Shown: positions 1 to 7,101 of the stretch, in pieces
How positions within the stretch are numbered: position 1 is the stretch's first letter
Layout: every line of letters starts with the position of its first letter
Assembly (NCBI GenBank): GCA_005799205.1
Contig: SYHM01000185.1
Coordinates: 1-23,820, forward strand
Length of the DNA stretch: 23,820 nt
DNA from: Planctomycetia bacterium
Lineage (GTDB): Bacteria; Planctomycetota; Phycisphaerae; Phycisphaerales; SM1A02
Reading direction: 5' to 3'
Made by a program: the position numbers and the translations under genes
The notes under the pieces: model-generated
What the model saw: only the letters and a program-made list of their open reading frames with translations
What the model was told of the DNA's origin: nothing
Databases searched by the model: none

Positions 1-150
1 CGCGTGATTCGGCAGACAATTCGACAGGAATTGCCTGACGATTTTCAGACGAGTGAGTTTCTTCTCAGCTGCGGGTTCATCGATCGCATCGTGCACCGAT
101 CGAACCTGCGAAGCGAGATCAGTCGGGTCATCGACTATTCCGGCAACTAG
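1..150 (+). CDS. accD: Acetyl-CoA carboxylase carboxyltransferase beta subunit, C-terminal end (partial)
   Basis: Only the last 49 codons are present, ending at TAG 148-150; the frame is open from base 1. The visible tail (RVIRQTIRQELPDDFQTSEF, then LLSCGFIDRIVHR) matches the well-known C-terminal signature of AccD, in which an 'RVIxQTIRxxLPxxFQxSEFLLxxGxID.IVHR' stretch ends the crotonase-fold carboxyltransferase domain. AccD pairs with AccA to transfer carboxyl from biotin to acetyl-CoA, giving malonyl-CoA for fatty acid synthesis in the cytoplasm. The next gene (lnt) starts 3 nt after the stop, so the two are probably co-transcribed. The zinc ribbon and start lie outside the window. Confidence 0.9.
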   Translation, partial: RVIRQTIRQELPDDFQTSEFLLSCGFIDRIVHRSNLRSEISRVIDYSGN

Positions 151-153
151 CGC

Positions 154-3051
154 GTGAGAGACCTCGGCGCGCTGACACCGCTTCAATCGTGCGCGCTTGC
201 GATCGCTCCATCGCTTTGCCTTGTCTTGGCGTTTCCGCCATGTGGTTGGTGGTGGATGAGTTTCGTGGCCCTGACGGGGTGGACGTTGCTCGCTGCGGCT
301 CCGACACTTTCACGCGGTGCGTGGGTTGCTGTCACCGCGAGTTCGCTGGCGATGTGGCTCTGGTTTCAGTCGTGGATCATGGATGTCTCGCTCGCTGGTT
401 ATCCAGTGCTCTGTGTGTACCTCGCGCTGTACGCACCCTGCTTTCTGTGGCTCGTTCGAACGAGTTCGCGTTCGCCGCTTGGAAAACGAATTCCGTGGGC
501 AGTGCTTGCTCCCATCGTTTGTGTGGCACTCGAGTGGATTCGTGGACGGGTGGTCTTTGACGGGTATCCCTGGTACGCGCTCGGGCATCCGCTCATCGAT
601 TGTGTGCCGGTCGCTCAGGTGGCAGACCTTGGCGGGTGCGCGATGGCCTCATTCGTCGCAGCGTGCATCGCAGGAGCACTCGTTGACCTCTTCACGAAAG
701 TCACGCCATCAAACCGACGGCGAGACGTCGGGCGATCGAGCACGCTCGGGATCGCCTTCGGAGGATTCGCACTCGCAGCCTCAATCGGGTATGGGATTGC
801 TCGAAAGGCCGAGACGCCTGCGTGTACATCGAGCGGCCCACGCATTCTTGCGGTGCAAACCAATCTCGAGACAGACAACAAGCTCGGGTGGCCCCGCGCG
901 AGGCAAGAGTCAGACCTCGTGCACTTCGGCGAACTCTCGCTCGCGCTTGCTCAACGTGCCCGCGATTCGGGCGAGCCGATCGACCTCATCGTTTGGCCAG
1001 AGACCATGCTGCCAGGATTTGGCCTCGAGCCCGAATCACTTGCAGTTCTCACGCAGGGAGAATGGTGGCCAGGCGATCGATTTGCCGCATTCGCGTGCTC
1101 GATCGCGCAGTCCCTCGGAGTTCCGTTCCTCGTTGGGAGCCCTGCGTACGTCGGGCTGCGTGCTGAGGGAGACCGTTGGGGGTGGGACCAGCAATTCAAC
1201 AGTGCCTATCTCATCGAACCTCAGGGTGGCTATCAGCGCTACGACAAGATCTTTCTGACTCCGTTTGGCGAGACGATGCCATACATCTCGCAGTGGACTT
1301 GGCTTGAGACGCAGTTGCTCGCACTCGGCGCGCGGGGAATGACCTTTGATCTCGATTCGTCCAGTGAGTATCGACGACTCTCGCTCAACTGTTCTCTATC
1401 GCGAGAGGTCGGACCACGCGTCGAATTGGCGACTCCGATTTGTTTCGAGGACACGGTCGCTCAGGTGGTGCGCCGCCTGGTGTACGACGACGAGGGGATC
1501 AAGCGCGCGCACGCGATCGTGAACCTTTCGAATGACGGATGGTTTGGATCGAGTGATGGCGGACGGGCGCAGCACGCACTCATCGCGCGCTGGCGCTGCA
1601 TCGAGAATCGTGTGCCGATGGTTCGTGTCGCGAACACTGGAATCTCTCAAGCATTCACGAGCACCGGCGAACAGGTCAGTGGTGCGGTCGTACGAGCGCG
1701 CAGCGAGGGAGGATTTGCAGTCACGATGCCGCTCGACTCGCGATCGACTCTGTTTGGACGAGTTGGCGATGTAGGATCGCCTCTCATGGTGATCACAACT
1801 CTGGTGTTGCTTGGATCGTGGGGGTGCCGCTGCACTGCGAGTGGTCGAAGGGTGGTCGCCCCGCTCGCGATGGTTGGGATGGTTGCAGGTGCGACAATGA
1901 GCATGCCAGCGTGCACATCGTCGAGCGGGGGAGGGACGGTCCTTGGTGGATCTTCGTGGAGTTCACGCACCCCCAAACCAGATCCGAGTTCGACCTTTCG
2001 TGAGGTGCCTGCGGAAGCAGTCGCCACGGCTGCGCCCGCGCCGGTTGAGGCAGAATCCTCGGCATCCGTCACTGTCGCGCAGACCACCCAAGCCGCGACG
2101 AACGAGGAAGCAGCAATCGTCAAGTCTCCCGCCGAGCTCGCGCTGAGCATTCTCATCGCCGCATCTTCGAGCGAAGAGCCGCTCTACCGAGCGCATGCCC
2201 TCGAGGGGTTGCAGCCCAGTCCTTCATCACTCGAGCCTGCGGCCTTTCGCTTGCTCGCCGATCCCAACCCTGGCGTCAGATTCGCCGCCGCGGTCACCGT
2301 TGGACGAAATCGTTTTGTGCAGTGCGCCGCTGCGATCGAACCGCTCACGCTCGACCCCAATCTCTCCGTCCGCGCGGCTGCGCTCTACGCGCTCGTGAGA
2401 CTTGGTGCACTCGTCGACCTTTCGCCTCTGGCTCAATTCACGATGAGCGATGACGCGGATGTGAGGTCAAATGCATTCTTCGTTCTTGGGGAACTCGGGA
2501 ATCCATCTGCAATTCCCCTCGTCGAGAGCGCTGTCGGACGGCCACTCATCGGCGCCGATCGAACGCGCGCGCGCATCGTTGACCTTCAGGCGGCGGAGTC
2601 GATGGCAAAGATGGGAGATTTCAGACAGTACGACCCGATTCGCGCCGCGCTGTTTGCGCCGAGCGATCAGTTGGAGATCGTCGCCCTCGCCTGCCAGATG
2701 GTTGGAGAGGTCAACGACCGGGGGGCTCGGGGCCACCTCATTGGTATCTGGAATGGGAAAGAGCAGCTGCAAAAGCCGATCGAGATACGCCTCATCGTGG
2801 GGACGGCGCTCATTCGAATTGGCGAACCGAACCTTGAGCCGGTCTTTCAGCTCTGTGAGAGTGCGATACGAGACCCATCCCCATCGGTTCGCGCACAGGC
2901 AGCAGCAACGCTCGGTTGGGCTGGCGGATCGCGTGCAACGGCGCTGCTCGCTCCTGCGCTCGCCGATCCCGTTCCCATTGTCCGACTGACCGCTGCGGCG
3001 GCGTTCTTGCGAGCGGCACCTCCGTCGGGTGCGACTCGTGCAACGGGATGA
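154..3051 (+). CDS. lnt: Apolipoprotein N-acyltransferase (Lnt) fused to a lipobox-like segment and a HEAT-repeat domain
   Basis: 965 residues from a GTG start 3 nt after accD. Residues 1 to about 560 are a complete Lnt: N-terminal membrane helices, a nitrilase-fold periplasmic domain, and a last helix at about 541-558. Lnt transfers a third acyl chain to the N-terminal Cys of lipoproteins. The catalytic triad is visible: E283 in LIVWPE, K365 in YDKIFLTPFGE and C430 in PICFED, plus the hallmark NDGWFG. Typical Lnt is about 500 residues. Here the frame runs on without a stop through GRR-VVAPLAMVGMVAGA-TMSMPAC, which looks like a lipoprotein signal peptide with lipobox Cys587. After that come a Ser/Ala/Pro-rich linker (about 588-655) and HEAT-like helical repeats (about 660-955, with repeated D-P-N-x-x-V-R-x-A-A units). 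In-frame GTG 1852 or ATG 1870 could start a separate lipoprotein. The Lnt call is very secure; whether the product is a single fusion protein is less so. Confidence 0.9.
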   Translation: MRDLGALTPLQSCALAIAPSLCLVLAFPPCGWWWMSFVALTGWTLLAAAPTLSRGAWVAVTASSLAMWLWFQSWIMDVSLAGYPVLCVYLALYAPCFLWLVRTSSRSPLGKRIPWAVLAPIVCVALEWIRGRVVFDGYPWYALGHPLIDCVPVAQVADLGGCAMASFVAACIAGALVDLFTKVTPSNRRRDVGRSSTLGIAFGGFALAASIGYGIARKAETPACTSSGPRILAVQTNLETDNKLGWPRARQESDLVHFGELSLALAQRARDSGEPIDLIVWPETMLPGFGLEPESLAVLTQGEWWPGDRFAAFACSIAQSLGVPFLVGSPAYVGLRAEGDRWGWDQQFNSAYLIEPQGGYQRYDKIFLTPFGETMPYISQWTWLETQLLALGARGMTFDLDSSSEYRRLSLNCSLSREVGPRVELATPICFEDTVAQVVRRLVYDDEGIKRAHAIVNLSNDGWFGSSDGGRAQHALIARWRCIENRVPMVRVANTGISQAFTSTGEQVSGAVVRARSEGGFAVTMPLDSRSTLFGRVGDVGSPLMVITTLVLLGSWGCRCTASGRRVVAPLAMVGMVAGATMSMPACTSSSGGGTVLGGSSWSSRTPKPDPSSTFREVPAEAVATAAPAPVEAESSASVTVAQTTQAATNEEAAIVKSPAELALSILIAASSSEEPLYRAHALEGLQPSPSSLEPAAFRLLADPNPGVRFAAAVTVGRNRFVQCAAAIEPLTLDPNLSVRAAALYALVRLGALVDLSPLAQFTMSDDADVRSNAFFVLGELGNPSAIPLVESAVGRPLIGADRTRARIVDLQAAESMAKMGDFRQYDPIRAALFAPSDQLEIVALACQMVGEVNDRGARGHLIGIWNGKEQLQKPIEIRLIVGTALIRIGEPNLEPVFQLCESAIRDPSPSVRAQAAATLGWAGGSRATALLAPALADPVPIVRLTAAAAFLRAAPPSGATRATG

Positions 3052-3163
3052 ACGGCGTTCAGTCGTTGACACCGTCTCGGCATGCGGGTAAAACCTATCC
3101 CTTGTCGAAGCACGGTGAGTTTGCCCGCTTCTCGTGTCTGTCTCGTGTGATCTCCAACCCACG

Positions 3164-3169
3164 TAGGTT
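3164..3169 (+). promoter_or_regulatory. -10 element (TAGGTT) 6 nt before GTG 3176
   Basis: TAGGTT is followed by six bases and then GTG at 3176. The spacing would put the transcription start on the start codon, giving a leaderless mRNA. No convincing -35 is seen and no Shine-Dalgarno precedes the GTG. The same arrangement recurs before four other genes here, which is the main support. Confidence 0.5.
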
Positions 3170-3175
3170 AATCCC

Positions 3176-4069
3176 GTGCATATTCTGACGAAAGTGTTTG
3201 TTGTTCTCGTGTCACTGCTCGCGGTGGCACTCGTTCCGCTTGCCTCGGTTCAAAGCATGAATCAGGCAGCACTTCGCCAGCAGGTGAAGGACAAGGAGGG
3301 AGCTGTCAGTTCGGCTCGACGCGAGCTCGATTCCGAGCGTGCACTTCGTGCGAAGGCCGAAAACGACACAGCGCTTCAACTGAAAGACCTCGACACCGAA
3401 AAGAACCGACTGCAGTCGGCGGTTGAAGAGGGCACATCACGCCTACGAGCTCTCGAATCTGAACTGGCACAATCCAAGATTCGGCTCACGACGCTCGAAC
3501 AATCGCTCTCGGTGATGACTGAAACAGATCGTGCAAAGACTGAACTGACGAAGACTCTTACTGAAGAACTCGATTCGCAACGCGCGCTCGTGACCGACTG
3601 CGAAAAGGTTCGCATCGACATTGAACAGAAACTCGGCAAGACCGACAGCGATCTGCGTGTTGCGCAGGAAGCAGTGGGGGACCTGAAGGAGCAGGTTGCA
3701 TCGCTGAGCGCTGAGAAGACCAAGACTGACCAGGTCGTTCGGGACTACTCGGCTCGGTATGGCACCGTTGCGAGCGAAGCGGCAGCCGGAAGCGGCGCTG
3801 GCGCAGTTGCTGATCGTGACCTCACAGCGCGAGTTGTGAATGTTCGCCGAACCGACGACGCGGTTTACGCAGAGATTGATGCGGGAAGCCGCGACGGAGT
3901 GAAGCAAGGATGGGTACTGACCATCGGAGATGGCTCACGCTTCATCGGAAAGCTCCGTATCACATCGGTTGACGTCAACAAGTCGGTCGGCACGGTTGAG
4001 TTGGAAGACGCTGCTGGACGCGGTCCAGTGCGCGTCGGGCAGCGCGTCACCGTTCGCCGCGGGCAGTAA
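3176..4069 (+). CDS. Membrane-anchored coiled-coil protein with C-terminal MreC-like beta domain
   Basis: 297 residues from GTG 3176. Residues about 4-27 form one hydrophobic anchor, so the rest should lie outside the membrane. Residues about 30-195 are almost entirely charged heptad-like sequence (long runs of E, K, R, L and A), which predicts a long coiled coil. Residues about 215-297 form a compact beta-rich domain with the DAGSRDGVKQGWVLTI and FIGKLRI pattern seen in MreC/FlgT-type beta-barrel domains. The anchor, coiled coil and beta-domain order is the same as in MreC, and the gene leads a cluster that continues with mreB, mreC and mreD. A role in anchoring or regulating the elongation machinery is an inference. 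I do not recognise a named family. A TAGGTT hexamer 6 nt upstream suggests it heads the transcription unit. Confidence 0.8.
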   Translation: MHILTKVFVVLVSLLAVALVPLASVQSMNQAALRQQVKDKEGAVSSARRELDSERALRAKAENDTALQLKDLDTEKNRLQSAVEEGTSRLRALESELAQSKIRLTTLEQSLSVMTETDRAKTELTKTLTEELDSQRALVTDCEKVRIDIEQKLGKTDSDLRVAQEAVGDLKEQVASLSAEKTKTDQVVRDYSARYGTVASEAAAGSGAGAVADRDLTARVVNVRRTDDAVYAEIDAGSRDGVKQGWVLTIGDGSRFIGKLRITSVDVNKSVGTVELEDAAGRGPVRVGQRVTVRRGQ

Positions 4070-4080
4070 AGGACTCAACG

Positions 4081-4476
4081 ATGGCATTCCTTGGAATTGG
4101 CAAGAAGACTCCCAAGGCACCACCCGCTGGCGCAGCGGGGGGACCAAGTGGACTCGGTGACGCAGCTGACTCAGATGGCGGCGAATCGACCGCGCCAAAG
4201 GCCAAGCCTGCTAAGAAGGGGTTCTTTGGCTCCAAGTCCGACGCGAAAGGAAAGGCCGCACCGTCGAAGCTCGCAGCCTCGAAGGCAGCTGGTGCGAAGC
4301 CAGCGCGTGCGAAGTCGGCGGGAAGTGGCGGAGAACTGGACATCTACACCGCGGTGCTGCTTGCCGCAGTCATCGCGCTCGCTGCAGGTTGCGTGTTGGT
4401 TGCCCTAGACAACTTGGCTGGAGTTGAAGGCGGTTCAGATGAGGGAAACCCATTTGTGGTTCTCTCCTCTCGCTGA
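4081..4476 (+). CDS. Small Ala/Lys-rich single-pass membrane protein
   Basis: 131 residues from ATG 4081, 11 nt after the preceding stop, with AAAGGA as ribosome binding site 7 nt before the start. Residues 1 to about 85 are low-complexity and rich in Ala, Lys, Gly and Pro, strongly basic and probably disordered. Residues about 88-110 (DIYTAVLLAAVIALAAGCVL) form one membrane helix. A short acidic tail of about 20 residues follows. No enzyme motif is visible. The basic cytoplasmic-type tail and position directly before mreB suggest a membrane-associated partner of the shape-determining proteins, but this is only context. I do not recognise the family. Confidence 0.75.
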   Translation: MAFLGIGKKTPKAPPAGAAGGPSGLGDAADSDGGESTAPKAKPAKKGFFGSKSDAKGKAAPSKLAASKAAGAKPARAKSAGSGGELDIYTAVLLAAVIALAAGCVLVALDNLAGVEGGSDEGNPFVVLSSR

Positions 4477-4516
4477 GCGGATTTCATCTGGCTGGACGAG
4501 TCTCGTGAATGGACTG

Positions 4517-4548
4517 ACTGGTCATGCAAATGGTCAAAACTGGTCATG
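4517..4548 (+). repeat. Three TGGTCA copies, two inside 10-bp direct repeats, before mreB
   Basis: ACTGGTCATG occurs at 4517-4526 and 4539-4548. A third TGGTCA lies between them at 4531-4536. Starts are spaced 12 and 10 bp, close to one helical turn, in the 85-bp gap before mreB. This is consistent with an operator, but the sites are short and no regulator is identified. Confidence 0.35.
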
Positions 4549-4555
4549 GAGGTGA
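4548..4555 (+). promoter_or_regulatory. Strong Shine-Dalgarno (GGAGGTGA) of mreB
   Basis: GGAGGTGA ends 6 nt before ATG 4562. It is the best anti-16S match in the window and fixes the mreB start. It contrasts with the several genes here that have no ribosome binding site, and it suggests mreB is translated at high level. Confidence 0.8.
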
Positions 4556-4561
4556 CCGAAT

Positions 4562-5629
4562 ATGGCTCTAGAGAAGATGATGAGTTGGTTTAGCGTGGAC
4601 ATGGGGATTGACCTGGGGACCTGCAACACATTGGTGTGCGTGCGCGGCGAAGGAATCGTGCTCAACGAGCCATCCGTGGTCGCAGTGCGCAAAGGTACGA
4701 ACCAAGTTCTTTTGAACGGCACCGCAGTTGGGTTTGCCGCAAAGGAAATGTTAGGTCGAACTCCAGGGTCGATTCAGGCCATCCGACCACTCAAAGATGG
4801 CGTGATCTCTGACTTTGAAATCACCGAAGCGATGTTGAAGTACTTCATCCAGAAGGTGATGGGCCGAAGCCGCATCTTCGGACCGCGTGTGGTGATCTCG
4901 ATCCCCTCCGGAATCACCGCGGTCGAGAAGCGCGCGGTGCTTGATAGTGCTGAGCGCGCAGGTGCGCGAAAGGTCTTCTTGCTCGAAGAGCCAATGGCCG
5001 CCGCGATGGGAGCAAGCCTTCCGTTTGATGAAGCCACCGCGAGCATGGTGGTTGATATCGGTGGTGGTACGAGCGAGATTGCGATTCTGAGCCTTGCGGA
5101 TATTGCCAAGGCCTCGAGCCTGCGCGTCGCAGGCGATGACTTCGATGAGGCGATTATCCGGTTTCTCGAAGAAAAGCGCGGGCTGCGCGTGGGAGAGCAA
5201 ACGGCCGAGCAGATCAAGATTCGGATCGGCAGCGCGTGGCCGCTCGCCGAAGAGCTTGCGATGAAGGTGCGTGGTCGTGATGTCGCAAGCGGACTGCCGC
5301 GGCAGATTGAGGTGAACTCAGTTGAGATTCGCGAAGCGCTCTCGGAGCCACTTCGAAAGATTGCAGACGAAGTCGTAAAAACGCTTCGTGAAGCAGACCC
5401 TGAACTGGCTGCAGACTTGTGCAATCCCGATCTGCCACACAACGGAATCACCGTGGCAGGTGGAGGCGCACTCCTGCGCGGCATTGACCAAATGTTCGCC
5501 GACCGCACTGGTTTGACGGTCAAGATTGCGGAAGACCCGCTGACATGTGTGGCGCGCGGCACGGCGCTCTACCTTGAGAACCTCGAACAGTACAAATCAA
5601 TTCTTGAATCGAATGTTGAGGAACTCTGA
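4562..5629 (+). CDS. mreB: Rod shape-determining actin homologue MreB
   Basis: 355 residues, close to the usual 330-350. MreB polymerises on the inner face of the membrane and directs peptidoglycan elongation. Actin-fold ATPase motifs are clear: phosphate-1 loop GIDLGTCNTLV (residues 15-25), the segment VISIPSGITAVEKRA (about 111-125), the E-E-P-M-A-A-A helix (142-148), phosphate-2 loop VVDIGGGTSE (163-172), AGDDFDEAI (about 190-198) and the adenosine loop VAGGGALLRG near residue 300. The N-terminal MALEKMMSWF can form a short amphipathic helix for membrane binding, as in Gram-negative MreB. mreC and mreD follow in the same orientation. Regulation may involve the TGGTCA repeats just upstream. 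Confidence 0.97.
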   Translation: MALEKMMSWFSVDMGIDLGTCNTLVCVRGEGIVLNEPSVVAVRKGTNQVLLNGTAVGFAAKEMLGRTPGSIQAIRPLKDGVISDFEITEAMLKYFIQKVMGRSRIFGPRVVISIPSGITAVEKRAVLDSAERAGARKVFLLEEPMAAAMGASLPFDEATASMVVDIGGGTSEIAILSLADIAKASSLRVAGDDFDEAIIRFLEEKRGLRVGEQTAEQIKIRIGSAWPLAEELAMKVRGRDVASGLPRQIEVNSVEIREALSEPLRKIADEVVKTLREADPELAADLCNPDLPHNGITVAGGGALLRGIDQMFADRTGLTVKIAEDPLTCVARGTALYLENLEQYKSILESNVEEL

Positions 5630-5656
5630 GGAGTGAGCGCACTCTGATCTCTACGC

Positions 5657-6502
5657 GTGCGCCGCATTCCTCCTCTCGCTCTGGTCGTGTCGCTCGTGGT
5701 GCTGCTGGGTCTTTGCCCCACGCGCTGGATCGCGCCGCTGACGGGTGACCTATCGGCAGTGGTGTGGGTTCCGCTCGCTCCGCTTTCACACGCGGCGACC
5801 ACTGTGAGGCTGTGGCTTCGCCCGCGCCCTGTGGCGACCACGGGTGATGACGCGACCGCTGCTGTCGAGCGCGACTACTACCGAGGACTTTGGCACGCGG
5901 AGCGCATCCAGACAGAAGCACTCGAAAAGAAGCTCAGCTTGTATGAGCGCACCATCGGACCTCCCTCGAGTGGCGGAGCGGTACGGCTCGCGAGTGCGAC
6001 AGTGATCGGACGCATCGCCGGGTCGGGTGGCGTTGCACTTCGCGTGAATGTCGGTTCGCAGCATGGAGTCACTGCTGGTGACGTTGCAGTAATCGATGGC
6101 GACGCACTCGTTGGGCGACTCGCGCCAGAAGTGGCGGCAGTCTCGAGCCTGGTGATCTCGATTGCTGATCGATCGATCGGCAGATTTGATGGCTACATCA
6201 CACCAGCTGCGCAGGAAAGGTCGCACCGTCCCAGCGCGCTTGCGGTTCAATTGCTACCAGACGGGAGTGGGTCTTTGCGTGCTGATGTCGATTTGTCGGC
6301 GGCGGTGAGCGTCGGAGATGCGGTCCGGCTCAAGGATGCGTCGTGGCCTCCTGGGGCGCAGGGAATGCGAGTGGGTCGTGTCGCCGAGGTGCGACGCAAG
6401 GACGCGCAACCACTGCGAGGCGAGGTTGTGGTGCAGCCGACGACTGATCCTGCCCTCATTGGCGAAGTCGTCATCAAGCTCTCTGCGGAGAAACGGCCTT
6501 GA
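5657..6502 (+). CDS. mreC: Rod shape-determining protein MreC
   Basis: 281 residues from GTG 5657, the first start after an in-frame stop at 5645. No good ribosome binding site is seen, so translation may be coupled to mreB, which ends 27 nt upstream. One N-terminal membrane helix (about 5-25) is followed by a short coiled coil (about 75-100) and then the MreC double beta-barrel: VIGRIAGSGGVALRVNVGS, the conserved GVTAGDVAVIDGDALVGRL and VGRVAEVRR. MreC is a bitopic protein that links MreB, MreD, RodA and PBP2 in the elongasome. Length and domain order are normal. The stop overlaps the TTG start of mreD. Confidence 0.92.
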   Translation: MRRIPPLALVVSLVVLLGLCPTRWIAPLTGDLSAVVWVPLAPLSHAATTVRLWLRPRPVATTGDDATAAVERDYYRGLWHAERIQTEALEKKLSLYERTIGPPSSGGAVRLASATVIGRIAGSGGVALRVNVGSQHGVTAGDVAVIDGDALVGRLAPEVAAVSSLVISIADRSIGRFDGYITPAAQERSHRPSALAVQLLPDGSGSLRADVDLSAAVSVGDAVRLKDASWPPGAQGMRVGRVAEVRRKDAQPLRGEVVVQPTTDPALIGEVVIKLSAEKRP

Positions 6503-7092
6503 GGTGGCTTGCCGCCATTCCACTGCTCATTGCCGCACTCGTTGCTGATGTCTCCTTCATGCCAGTCTTCGAGATTGGCGGTGTCATTCCACACCTTGTG
6601 ATTGTCGTGGTTGCTTTTGCAGCGATGCATGCCGACGCTTCGACCGTCCTGTGGTTCTCACTCCTCGCTGGACTGCTGATGGACCTCTCTGAGCCTTCAC
6701 TGAGCGGTCCTCGCGCGCCGCTCTATCTCGTGGGGCCATCGACTCTCGGCGTGTTCTTCGGGTCGCACGCACTCCTCTCGATGCGTGGTCTACTCGTTCG
6801 CCGCAATCCGCTCGCGATCGGTGTGATGTCACTCGTGTTGGCATTTGCCAGCGGTCTCTTGTGGACCGCGTGGTGGGCACTTCGATCGTGGTATCCCGAC
6901 TCGCCCCCACCGTGGGGTGATGGATCCGCACTTGGTGAGCTGGCCCATCAGTGCTTTGAGGCGTTGTCGATCGGGGTCATCGGCGTGCCGTGCGGGTGGC
7001 TGCTCCTGCACTTTTCGTCATTGTGGAGTTTTCCGTCAGTCCTCGAACGATCGCGGCGCTCTGGAGGCTCGGCTCGAATCATTCGGCAGTAG
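6499..7092 (+). CDS. mreD: Rod shape-determining protein MreD
   Basis: 197 residues from a TTG start that overlaps the mreC stop (TTGA), a classic translational coupling. The protein is strongly hydrophobic, with about five membrane helices. The early FEIGGVIPHLVIVVVAFAAM and the following LLAGLLMDL segment match the MreD pattern (P-x-L-x-x-x-x-x-x-x-x-x at the second helix, then G-L-L-x-D). MreD is the polytopic partner of MreC in the elongation complex; typical length is 160-200. MreD is poorly conserved, so the name rests on topology and its place after mreBC. The stop codon TAG also forms the first half of a -10-like hexamer for the next gene. Confidence 0.85.
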   Translation: MRWLAAIPLLIAALVADVSFMPVFEIGGVIPHLVIVVVAFAAMHADASTVLWFSLLAGLLMDLSEPSLSGPRAPLYLVGPSTLGVFFGSHALLSMRGLLVRRNPLAIGVMSLVLAFASGLLWTAWWALRSWYPDSPPPWGDGSALGELAHQCFEALSIGVIGVPCGWLLLHFSSLWSFPSVLERSRRSGGSARIIRQ

Positions 7093-7095
7093 AGT
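7090..7095 (+). promoter_or_regulatory. -10 element (TAGAGT) 6 nt before ATG 7102, overlapping the mreD stop
   Basis: TAGAGT, six bases, then ATG 7102. TAG of the hexamer is the mreD stop codon. The spacing predicts a leaderless transcript for the alternate glmU in addition to any read-through from mreD. No clear -35 is seen. Confidence 0.5.
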
Positions 7096-7101
7096 GCGCA
7101 C

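Noticed and set aside
2467..3162. Minus-strand frame opposite the HEAT-repeat region
   Set aside because: Arg/Ser-rich shadow of the HEAT-repeat codons, with no start signal or domain.
3082..3169. AACCTA and TAGGTT as a long-range inverted repeat before the coiled-coil gene
   Set aside because: Only 6 bp, separated by about 70 nt; more simply explained by TAGGTT being a -10 element.
6166..6180. GATCGATCGATC run and frequent CGATCG/GATC words
   Set aside because: Such words are common in GC-rich coding DNA with Asp-Arg/Ile-Ala codons; I could not count them against a proper background, so no claim is made.
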